64,000 nt of DNA from Pontibacter silvestris (GTDB taxonomy: Bacteria; Bacteroidota; Bacteroidia; Cytophagales; Hymenobacteraceae), in NCBI RefSeq assembly GCF_020907275.1, contig NZ_JAJJWI010000010.1:62001-126000 (forward strand), in the 5' to 3' direction. The position numbers and the translations under genes were made by a program. Under the pieces are notes generated by a model that had not been told where the DNA came from, made no database searches, and saw only the letters and a program-made list of their open reading frames with translations. Positions 44,858-52,358 of this stretch are shown here, in pieces (position 1 is the first letter of the stretch; every line of letters begins with the position of its first letter).

Positions 44858-46369
44858 ATGAAAAAAGCAGGCTTGATTCTGTTGATAGCACTCATCTCAG
44901 CCATTGTAGCTATAGCAGGATACCGGTATGTAGATAAAAAGATGCTAGGCAATTCATTACCGGAGAATAACCAGAGCCTAGGCTTCACCAGCAATGTTAA
45001 TAAAACAACTTCCTCAGCAGGAAATCCTGATTTTGTCAGGGCTGCATCCATGGTGTCTCCTGCTGTTGTGCATATTAAAACCACTTATGCTTCCTCAACT
45101 GCAGGATCCCGCAATCCTTTAGAAGAATTTTATGGCTCTCCCCGAAGGAACACGCCAGCTAGGGCTTCCGGCTCAGGTGTCTTGATTTCGGCAGATGGCT
45201 ACATTGTTACCAATAACCATGTTATAGAAAATGCATCTGAGATAGAAGTTGTTTTACCTGACAGGCGTTCATTCGATGCGAAACTGATTGGAAGAGACCC
45301 CAGCACTGATCTGGCTTTGGTAAAAGTAGAGGGAAATAATTTGCCGGTTGTGGAGTTGGGAAATTCCGATGATGTACAGATAGGGGAATGGGTGTTGGCT
45401 GTAGGTTACCCTTTGTCGCTGAATTCCACTGTTACAGCGGGTATAGTAAGTGCGAAAGGAAGAAGCATTGGCATTCTGAACCGTCCGAGCCAGCAAAGCA
45501 ACCTAGATGGACAACAGGTGTCAGTTGGAACGGCTATTGAGTCTTTTATCCAGACGGATGCTGCCATTAACCCTGGCAACAGCGGAGGTGCTTTGGTTAA
45601 CGCCAACGGACAACTGGTGGGAATTAACTCTGCCATTGCCTCCCAGACAGGGAGCTACGCAGGTTACGGTTTTGCTATTCCTGCAAATCTTGCTAAAAAA
45701 GTGGTGGCAGACTTCCGGGAGTATGGAGAAGTCCGGCGTGGGTATCTGGGTGTAAGCTTCCCGGCTCCTTCGGTGGAAGACCAGATATTAAGAGAACAGG
45801 GCATAGATCCGGCATCAGTGAAAGGAGTATATATTACAGGTATACAACAAGGAAGTGCTGCTGCTGCGGCAGGGTTAAAAACAGGTGACATTATCCTGAG
45901 CGTAGACGGCGCAGAAGTTTACTCATCAGCAGAGTTTTCCGAAAGAATCGCCCGGCATCGACCTGGAGACAAAGTGGAACTAACCTACCTGCGTGGAAAA
46001 AACCAAAATGAAGTAACTGTAACGTTGAAAGGGGCAGAGCCGACTAACGCTGTTACTAGTGGTAACAATAACTCAGAGAGTGGTTTACATACGAAGCTAG
46101 GAGCCTCTTTTGCTCCTATACCGAATTCTTATAAGGAGCGCTATGGCTTAAATTCAGGTGTGATAGTGACTGAATTGCAACGTGGCGGCTTTTTGGATGC
46201 AGCAGGTATTCCGGAAGGAACTATTATTATCAGTGTCAATGGCAGGCGAATAGCCAATGTCGCTGAGCTTGATTCGGCCCTGGAATCATCTCAAAACGGA
46301 ATGGCCCGAATAGATGGCGTAACCCCTGACGGCACAAGGTTTGTTTTTAACTTCCCGCTTGGTGCATAG
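44858..46369 (+). CDS. Do/DegP-family periplasmic serine protease
   Basis: 503 residues from ATG 44858, chosen because MKKAGLILLIALISAIVAIA is a normal signal/anchor sequence; the longer frame from 44702 adds 52 unlikely residues. The trypsin-like domain (about 65-300) has the triad His in VTNNHVIENA, Asp in STDLALVKVE and Ser in NPGNSGGALV. Two PDZ domains follow (about 305-400 and 420-500), including YLGVSFPAPSVED and GSAAAAAGLKTGDIILSVDG. Such proteases degrade or hold misfolded envelope proteins. A palindromic terminator follows. Confidence 0.93.
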   Translation: MKKAGLILLIALISAIVAIAGYRYVDKKMLGNSLPENNQSLGFTSNVNKTTSSAGNPDFVRAASMVSPAVVHIKTTYASSTAGSRNPLEEFYGSPRRNTPARASGSGVLISADGYIVTNNHVIENASEIEVVLPDRRSFDAKLIGRDPSTDLALVKVEGNNLPVVELGNSDDVQIGEWVLAVGYPLSLNSTVTAGIVSAKGRSIGILNRPSQQSNLDGQQVSVGTAIESFIQTDAAINPGNSGGALVNANGQLVGINSAIASQTGSYAGYGFAIPANLAKKVVADFREYGEVRRGYLGVSFPAPSVEDQILREQGIDPASVKGVYITGIQQGSAAAAAGLKTGDIILSVDGAEVYSSAEFSERIARHRPGDKVELTYLRGKNQNEVTVTLKGAEPTNAVTSGNNNSESGLHTKLGASFAPIPNSYKERYGLNSGVIVTELQRGGFLDAAGIPEGTIIISVNGRRIANVAELDSALESSQNGMARIDGVTPDGTRFVFNFPLGA

Positions 46370-46415
46370 AAAAGTCCATATCTATGGATGATACAGTTCG
46401 TAATCTAAAATAAAT

Positions 46416-46464
46416 TAAAAAGGCTCTTAAACCTACACTTGTGTTGTGTTTAAGAGCCTTTTTA
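46416..46464. terminator. Bidirectional terminator
   Basis: A perfect 17-base stem (46416-46432 with 46448-46464), 15-base loop, with A/T runs on both sides, between convergent genes. Confidence 0.9.
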
Positions 46465-46542
46465 GTTATTGATGGGGTTTAAGCGTTTTTACGAGCTACC
46501 CTAACCTGGTGGTTTTCAGAGTATGTACTCTCTGTAACACTA

Positions 46543-47499
46543 CTATTGATTATCTGATCCGTCTGCCACATGGTCTGCATGGTAACCACCGCGTCTGCCC
46601 ATAGGCTTTTCTTCACCTACAGTAGTGTCTTTAGCTGTTTGGTGTTCCAGTTCAGAGTTAATTTCTGCTCCCAGCAGGATAATAAAGCTTGTAAGGTTAA
46701 ACCATAGCATCAGGATTATGACTGAGGCTACAGGGCCGTAAGTCTCGCCATAGTTACCAAAGTTGTTTACATACCATGAAAACAACAGGGAACCTATCAC
46801 CCATAGAATGGTGGCAACAGCTGATCCCCAACTTACCCACTTAAATTTAGGATTATCTCTGTTAGGGGCGACTTTATAAATAACCGCTAAAGCCAACATG
46901 ATAATTGCAATCAGCAAAAGCCATCTTCCCAGTTGGAGAACTGTGGTAACCCCCCCAGGTAGTCCCAGTTTATCTATAATGGCTGGAAAAGCAACGACTA
47001 AAGCCATGCTGATGCTGCCTATTATAATCCCTCCAAGTGTAAAAAGTAAGGTCAGCGCGTTTAGCTTAAAGAAACTTCTGTCGTTCCGTTCGTCATAGGC
47101 GATATTGATACCTTCGAACAAGGACTTTGTGCCGCTGTTGGCACTCCACAAACTTAGGAGAATACTTAATAACACTCCCCAGCCCAGTGTCGTACTAGAC
47201 TTTTGCGCTACGCTACGCAGCCTATCTGTTAGTAACTGATGTGCCTCCTGTGGTAAAAAAGCAGTAAGTTGCTCCATTTGCTGCTCTACTTGGGCAGGCT
47301 CTGTTAATAGCCCGTAAATAGAGATGATGGCCGCTATAGTAGGGAAAAGTGCTAAAAAAAAGTAAAATGCTACACCTGCAGCAACTATATTTATGTTATC
47401 AGTACTTAACTGATCTTTTACCCTTAACATCACTTCTTTCCATCCAGCCCCAGGTATTTCACTCGGTTTTTCTGCTTGTCTTCCTCTTGTGTCTTTCAT
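46543..47499 (-). CDS. YihY/BrkB-type inner-membrane protein
   Basis: 318 residues with about six membrane helices between 40 and 285. The family signature is visible as IVAAGVAFYFFLALFPTIAA (about 37-56), LWSANSGTKSLFEGINIAYD (about 118-137) and YGPVASVIILMLWFNLTSFI (about 255-275). The charged C-terminus is cytoplasmic. The function of YihY proteins is not settled; they were earlier mislabelled as RNase BN. A hairpin lies directly upstream of the start. Confidence 0.9.
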   Translation of the reverse strand: MKDTRGRQAEKPSEIPGAGWKEVMLRVKDQLSTDNINIVAAGVAFYFFLALFPTIAAIISIYGLLTEPAQVEQQMEQLTAFLPQEAHQLLTDRLRSVAQKSSTTLGWGVLLSILLSLWSANSGTKSLFEGINIAYDERNDRSFFKLNALTLLFTLGGIIIGSISMALVVAFPAIIDKLGLPGGVTTVLQLGRWLLLIAIIMLALAVIYKVAPNRDNPKFKWVSWGSAVATILWVIGSLLFSWYVNNFGNYGETYGPVASVIILMLWFNLTSFIILLGAEINSELEHQTAKDTTVGEEKPMGRRGGYHADHVADGSDNQ

Positions 47500-47827
47500 G
47501 TGCCTTTATTTATACTTTCTTTATAAAGTATAAAACGGAGTGCAATTTATAGGGTTGATGTCTTTTGCCAGATTTAGGAAATTTATGAGATGAAAGCAGC
47601 TTGGGTTTATTACTATTATGTATAAATATTAGTATTACAGATGTTTGTAATAGTGATAATGTAAGCAACTGCAAAACCTTAAATTAGAAGTAGTATTGGT
47701 TCCCAATATTCCACCAGGTGCAGTAGTAAGCCTGTTAATAATACTGTAAGCTCCAAAAGAGAGGCAGACCGAAACAGAATCTGATCACAGTATACCTCTC
47801 TTATTGAGCAACGTACAGCAGCTAACT
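47500..47827. other. Gene-free region with a small inverted repeat
   Basis: Contains an inverted repeat TATACTTT/AAAGTATA at 47511-47532 (8-base arms, 6-base loop) 12 bases before the YihY start codon, a possible operator. Nothing else was recognised. Confidence 0.4.
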
Positions 47828-48385
47828 TTAAAAATCCTCTTTGTATAATATAGACATGGAACTCATTTCCAGCACGCATTCCTGTAGAAGTAGTTGGCTG
47901 GTCGATTTTTCTGCCATCACCCCGAAAGTAATTTCAGCAATGCGGGGAATGCCTAGTGCCAGACCCAACTGCTCTGCCACTGCGAAGGCTCCCAAAGAGT
48001 TGTAATTAGAAAGATAAACCTGGTGCAGGTCCTGCCAGGGCCCTTTGGCTCCACCCGCAACAGCTATAAAGTCACCTAAGGCCTGCCGTGCCTTGCCCAT
48101 TACTTCCCCCAGTAATTGTCGTACATCAGATGGCTCCCTGTCTATTAAAGAAAATAGCTCCCTTGCTTTCTCTTCATGCTTTTTCTCCTGTTCGACCATC
48201 TCTGTTAGATATTGCTTTATATGTGGTTCCTCTATTTTCTCCACTGTGTCTTCCAGCAGCTTCCGGTTTGATGCCTGTGTCAGGAGCACATTATCGAACC
48301 ATGCTTTGGCACGATCAAGGTGCTTGCTTCTGGTTTCCTGGTCCAGTTCAATAAGTATTATTGGGGCTTGTGTAGTGTTATTCAT
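47828..48385 (-). CDS. Uncharacterised helical protein, ferritin-like bundle possible
   Basis: 185 residues from ATG 48385; this start is supported by a strong AGGAGG about 8-13 bases upstream, rare in this group, and an upstream in-frame ATG (48433) would extend deep into the previous gene. The product is mostly amphipathic helix. LTEMVEQEKKHEEKARELFS (about 62-81) has the Glu/His spacing seen in ferritin-like and DUF892-like bundles, but metal ligands cannot be confirmed by eye. No signal peptide. It overlaps the end of the sugar dehydrogenase gene by 8 bases, so the two are translationally coupled. Confidence 0.72.
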   Translation of the reverse strand: MNNTTQAPIILIELDQETRSKHLDRAKAWFDNVLLTQASNRKLLEDTVEKIEEPHIKQYLTEMVEQEKKHEEKARELFSLIDREPSDVRQLLGEVMGKARQALGDFIAVAGGAKGPWQDLHQVYLSNYNSLGAFAVAEQLGLALGIPRIAEITFGVMAEKSTSQLLLQECVLEMSSMSILYKEDF

Positions 48386-49880
48386 TGTTGTCCTCCTTTC
48401 TTGATATTTTCCAAAGTACTCCGGTATGAGCAAAGGCCAGCATATTGCCAGGTGTTACTTTTGCCACCCCAAAGTCCAGCACATATAAGCTTTTGCCGTC
48501 GGGGCTGAACTTACAGGAAACAGGCCGCTCAATGCCGCCGCCGCCGTAGGTGGATGCTGGTCCCATCTTTTTGTTGTGCATAAAAGGCTCTGCTGTGCCT
48601 TTCTGTACGTCCACCCGAATTACACGAAAGCCATGGTCCAGGTCTTCCGGACGCGGAGAGTTAAGGGGTGCCAGTGCTCCCCATTCCGCCACAAAAAGCT
48701 CTCCTTTATAACCAAAGGCATCAGAGCGGGAGAAGTCCATTTTGCACATACAGGAGTGTGGCTGCTCCAGAAAGACGGCCGGACCTGCCCATTCAGGAGG
48801 GTTTTCGAGTAGCAGTTCCGCTGCAGTTCCACGGCTGGGCAGGTGCTTCTCGTGGTTAACCGGCAAACCATCACCACAAATATCAGGGAAACCGTACCAG
48901 TCAGGTGTTGTTATAGAACCAAATGGCTTTCGAGCGTTCTTAATATGCCAGATGCGGTCTGGGTCATTGGCAATTGCTCGCTCTCCTTTTTCTTCAAAAT
49001 CATTGTCTGTTACATATAATTCACCTCCGTCACTGATTGCCATGCCAAAGGGGTTGCGTATGCCCCAGGCCAGTAGCTCTACGTCTGAGCCATCAGGGCG
49101 GGAGCGCCACACTGCTGAGTTACAGAACAGCTCTCCTTTTATCACTTCTCCCTTTTTGGCCGATGTGCCGAAAGGTTTAAAAGCACCCGTATCTACCATA
49201 AAAGGATAAGGCATTCTCGGGTCGCGGCTCCTGACATTATTACCTGTCAGTGTTACATCCTGCCCCGGCACATCGTGCGCATTGGGGTGCTTGGCAAGGT
49301 CTACGGTAAAGCCCGCAGGCAGCGCCACGCCCTGTTGCGAAACAGAGCCGTGGCCAAAATACATCATACCATCCGGACCGAAGACAGGTCCTCCCGGTTC
49401 ATGCCAGCCTCCGCTTGGAATTTGGTCTATCAGTATTTTTAACTCTCTGGTGCTCAGGTTGTATTTAGCGATTTGCATGTGATATCCGCCTTTAAAGGCC
49501 ATATAAAGTTCACCGTCGCGCCATGTTACACTTCTGGGACCTGCATGCACATTCATGCTGATGGCCTCTGTATCTCCGGAAGGGTGTCGCACGATAACCC
49601 GCGCTGGCATATAGGGGCGGGTAGGCCAGGAACTGCCGCCTTCGCTTACGAATATAGTACCATCATCTGAAAAGGAGACATCAGTAGGAAAGGAGAGGCC
49701 CACCATTATAGGTTCTATCTTATACCCATCGGGTACCACTACATCAGCCGGGTCTACTACAGGCCTGGCGGGCGTAGACAGGTTGTGCAGGTCCTGTTGC
49801 GCGGCAGTGGCTGTTTTGAGCTTTGTTCTGTTGATCTGAAAACCAGTATTCTTTTGGCTTTGTGTTTTATTATTTGCCAT
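48378..49880 (-). CDS. Soluble glucose/sorbosone dehydrogenase-like beta-propeller protein
   Basis: 500 residues. After an N-terminal polar stretch (1-45) the chain shows propeller features of PQQ-dependent sugar dehydrogenases: VGLSFPTDVSFSDDGTIFVS (about 60-79), a GPVFGPDGMMYFGHGS blade, AWGIRNPFGMAISDGGELYV (about 272-291) with the conserved GxRNPFG, and FAEWG-like LFVAEWG. CGDGLPVN and HSCMCKMDFS contain cysteines. Unlike most of the family there is no signal peptide, so the protein may be cytoplasmic or exported in another way. The substrate and PQQ use are unproven, and no PQQ genes are here. Its end overlaps the next gene. Confidence 0.82.
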   Translation of the reverse strand: MANNKTQSQKNTGFQINRTKLKTATAAQQDLHNLSTPARPVVDPADVVVPDGYKIEPIMVGLSFPTDVSFSDDGTIFVSEGGSSWPTRPYMPARVIVRHPSGDTEAISMNVHAGPRSVTWRDGELYMAFKGGYHMQIAKYNLSTRELKILIDQIPSGGWHEPGGPVFGPDGMMYFGHGSVSQQGVALPAGFTVDLAKHPNAHDVPGQDVTLTGNNVRSRDPRMPYPFMVDTGAFKPFGTSAKKGEVIKGELFCNSAVWRSRPDGSDVELLAWGIRNPFGMAISDGGELYVTDNDFEEKGERAIANDPDRIWHIKNARKPFGSITTPDWYGFPDICGDGLPVNHEKHLPSRGTAAELLLENPPEWAGPAVFLEQPHSCMCKMDFSRSDAFGYKGELFVAEWGALAPLNSPRPEDLDHGFRVIRVDVQKGTAEPFMHNKKMGPASTYGGGGIERPVSCKFSPDGKSLYVLDFGVAKVTPGNMLAFAHTGVLWKISRKEDNNE

Positions 49881-50484
49881 AGTACAGGGAACATTGTTGT
49901 TATATAAGAATTAGTTGTTATTGTTTTATCTGTTGCAGACATTTGATACGCACCCATAAGTACTTTCTGCTGACAGGATGAAAAGGTGTTGCTATGAAAA
50001 AGTGTGACATGGGCGCAAAATAATTACATAATTTATTGTGCTATAAGTTGGTAGATATGTTAAAACGCTGCGTAGCCGGTAAGGTTTACCCAACGCTGAA
50101 TATCCACTTCTTTAGGCTTACATGCATTTAATGCACGGTAATGTCATACTTATAATTGAAGGGGAGGTGGTTCTTTATAAAATATTTGGCAGGAAATCAT
50201 AAACTATTAATGATGCTGATCTGATTTTAAAACCTCCTGTAAAACCGAACTTATATAAGTATTTACTTTTCCTGCTCCAACGCTCTTATTTTATACAGCA
50301 TCAACATTATAAAGGAGGATGTATAAACTCATAATTCCTGTTATTTAAAAAGTTACTGAAACATTGAAATAGCAGATTAGTATTTACTTATACATCATTC
50401 AGAATATTGCACTGATAAGCAGCATTCTGGAAGAACATTAAAATAGTACTATATGTCTTACATTAACCGGAAGGAACTATACTT
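49881..50484. other. Gene-free region between divergent genes
   Basis: About 600 bases, AT-rich. Stops are frequent in every frame and no RNA or strong hairpin was recognised. It holds promoters for the dehydrogenase genes on both sides. Confidence 0.45.
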
Positions 50485-51642
50485 ATGCTAGCAATGGATT
50501 ACCGGGGGCCTAAAAGGGTCCGCCTCGATCGTAATAAACCTATGCCCGAAATACTGCATCCGCAGGATGCCATTGTGAGGGTTACCCGCTCCTGTATCTG
50601 TGGGTCTGATCTGCATTTATACAATGGCAATGTGCCGGATACCCGTGTAGGGGAGACTTTTGGGCATGAGTTTATTGGCATAGTAGAAGAAATAGGGGCT
50701 GATGTACACAAGCTGAAAGTGGGAGACCAGGTGATCGTGCCTTTCAATATTGCTTGTGGAGAGTGTACTTTCTGTAAGCAGGAACTGTATGGGAACTGTC
50801 ATGAAGCAAATCCTCAGGCTACGGCTGTTGGAGGTATATTTGGCTATTCGCATATAGCCGGAGGCTATAATGGTGGGCAGGCAGAGTACGTTCGTGTGCC
50901 TTATGCCAATGTTGGCCCTACAGTATTACCGGATTGGATGCACCCGGATGATGCTGTTTTGCTGACAGACGTTGTGCCAACTGGTTACCAGGCCGCAGAG
51001 ATGGGTGGCATTCAGAAGGGGGACACTGTGGCAATATTTGGAGCAGGCCCTATCGGCATTATGGCGGCAAAATGTGCCTGGTTGTTTGGGGCCGGACGCG
51101 TTATTGTTTTTGATCAGGAGGAGTACCGGCTTGATTTTGTGCGGAAGTATGCGCAATGCGAGGCTTATAATTTCAAATCGATTGAAGACCCTGTGGTATT
51201 CATAAAAAAAACAACCGAGTCGCTGGGTGCAGATGTTTGTATCGATGCGGTTGGTGCCGAAGCCGCGGGCAGTGCTTTGCAAACATTTACAGGTAGAAAA
51301 ACACTGATGCAGGCAGGTTCTGCCACAGCGCTGCAATGGGCCATTAACTCAGCCAAAAAAGGAGGTGTTGTCTCTGTTGTAGGTGTGTATGGTCCTACGG
51401 GTAACCTTATTCCTATCGGTAATGCCCTGAACAAAGGTCTTACGATCCGTGGAAACCAGGCATCGGTAAAGCGTCTGCTACCAAGGCTTATTGATCATAT
51501 ACAAAATGGTACTCTTGATCCGAAAGCCCTTATAACGCACCACATTCCTTTAGAAGAAGTGTCCGATGCTTATCGCATTTTTGCAAATAAGCTGGACAAC
51601 TGTATTAAACCAGTTCTTATTCCACCATCTGCCAAGGTATAA
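50485..51642 (+). CDS. Zinc-dependent alcohol dehydrogenase, formaldehyde-dehydrogenase-like
   Basis: 385 residues. The catalytic zinc site is visible as CICGSDLHLYNG (Cys at about 38) and GHEFIGIVEE (His at about 59); the structural zinc site is CGECTFCKQELYGNC (about 91-105). The Rossmann motif is IFGAGPIGIMAAKCAW (about 183-198) with the Asp of VFDQEEYRL. The length and the insertion before the C-terminus match the glutathione-independent formaldehyde dehydrogenase-like branch. It oxidises alcohols or aldehydes with NAD(P). The next gene follows after 11 bases. Confidence 0.9.
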   Translation: MLAMDYRGPKRVRLDRNKPMPEILHPQDAIVRVTRSCICGSDLHLYNGNVPDTRVGETFGHEFIGIVEEIGADVHKLKVGDQVIVPFNIACGECTFCKQELYGNCHEANPQATAVGGIFGYSHIAGGYNGGQAEYVRVPYANVGPTVLPDWMHPDDAVLLTDVVPTGYQAAEMGGIQKGDTVAIFGAGPIGIMAAKCAWLFGAGRVIVFDQEEYRLDFVRKYAQCEAYNFKSIEDPVVFIKKTTESLGADVCIDAVGAEAAGSALQTFTGRKTLMQAGSATALQWAINSAKKGGVVSVVGVYGPTGNLIPIGNALNKGLTIRGNQASVKRLLPRLIDHIQNGTLDPKALITHHIPLEEVSDAYRIFANKLDNCIKPVLIPPSAKV

Positions 51643-51653
51643 AAAGCATTATT

Positions 51654-52139
51654 ATGGAAAATAAAACAAAAGACTATTCACATATTAAAGGATGGGGCGT
51701 AGATGCTGACCCTAAGAACGACCCTACTTACCCGATGAGGAAACGTTCTAACGACGACCATAGTGGCTATAGTTGGAAACGGCCTGCACAGCAACCTGTT
51801 GATGTTGAAGTATTGCATTCTATTGAAAGACCAAACATAACAGCTGTTTTTGGGACATCTAAGCCACCGCGAGGGCTGAGTGGCATAATCAGGCGGTATG
51901 CTTTCAATTATGGAGAAGGAAGCTTTGCGCACTGGTTACCTTTGATTATGGCAGACCGAGTAGATGTAGTGGAAGGAGTTATTGATGACCTGAAACGTGG
52001 CTACGTGCCCAACATTTTTGCAGAAAAAGGTTACAAAGCAGAATGGAAATATAACCGTAAAGGTTTACTGCAAAAAGCAGCTGTATGTGCTGCTCTAACC
52101 ACTGCAGTCCTAGTGTTGTTACGCCGAAATAAGGATTAG
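51654..52139 (+). CDS. Uncharacterised protein with C-terminal membrane helix
   Basis: 161 residues. A polar N-terminus (DYSHIKGWGVDADPKNDPTY) and a central part with SGIIRRYAFNYGEGSFAHWL precede a C-terminal helix (AAVCAALTTAVLVLL) with a basic end RRNKD, so it looks like a tail-anchored inner-membrane protein facing the cytoplasm. I recognise similar proteins in Cytophagales, encoded near zinc alcohol dehydrogenases, but no function. It is 11 bases after the dehydrogenase gene and ends at a large hairpin. Confidence 0.75.
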   Translation: MENKTKDYSHIKGWGVDADPKNDPTYPMRKRSNDDHSGYSWKRPAQQPVDVEVLHSIERPNITAVFGTSKPPRGLSGIIRRYAFNYGEGSFAHWLPLIMADRVDVVEGVIDDLKRGYVPNIFAEKGYKAEWKYNRKGLLQKAAVCAALTTAVLVLLRRNKD

Positions 52140-52255
52140 TGTAGTTGCCTTAAGCTATATTGCAGGTTTACAGTAGCCCCAGCGTGATTCTGAATCAATA
52201 TGTGTCAGGTAGTAAAGTACATATGCTTCTCCGCGCTTTGCTCTGCTAGTAAACC

Positions 52256-52320
52256 TAAAAAGCCAGAAGCCCATTGAACTAAGACATAGAAGACCTTAGT
52301 CATTGGGTTTCTGGCTTAAA
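52256..52320. terminator. Long bidirectional hairpin terminator
   Basis: Arms 52256-52283 and about 52295-52320 pair with few mismatches (for example AAGCCAGAA with TTCTGGCTT, ACTAAG with CTTAGT), flanked by A and T runs. It separates convergent genes. Confidence 0.8.
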
Positions 52321-52358
52321 AAGTTAACATTTTACTTAACAAGCTTACCGTACCGGCT

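Noticed and set aside
47679..47879. 66-codon reverse frame downstream of the helical protein gene
   Set aside because: It overlaps the end of that gene in another frame and has no protein-like conservation that I can see.
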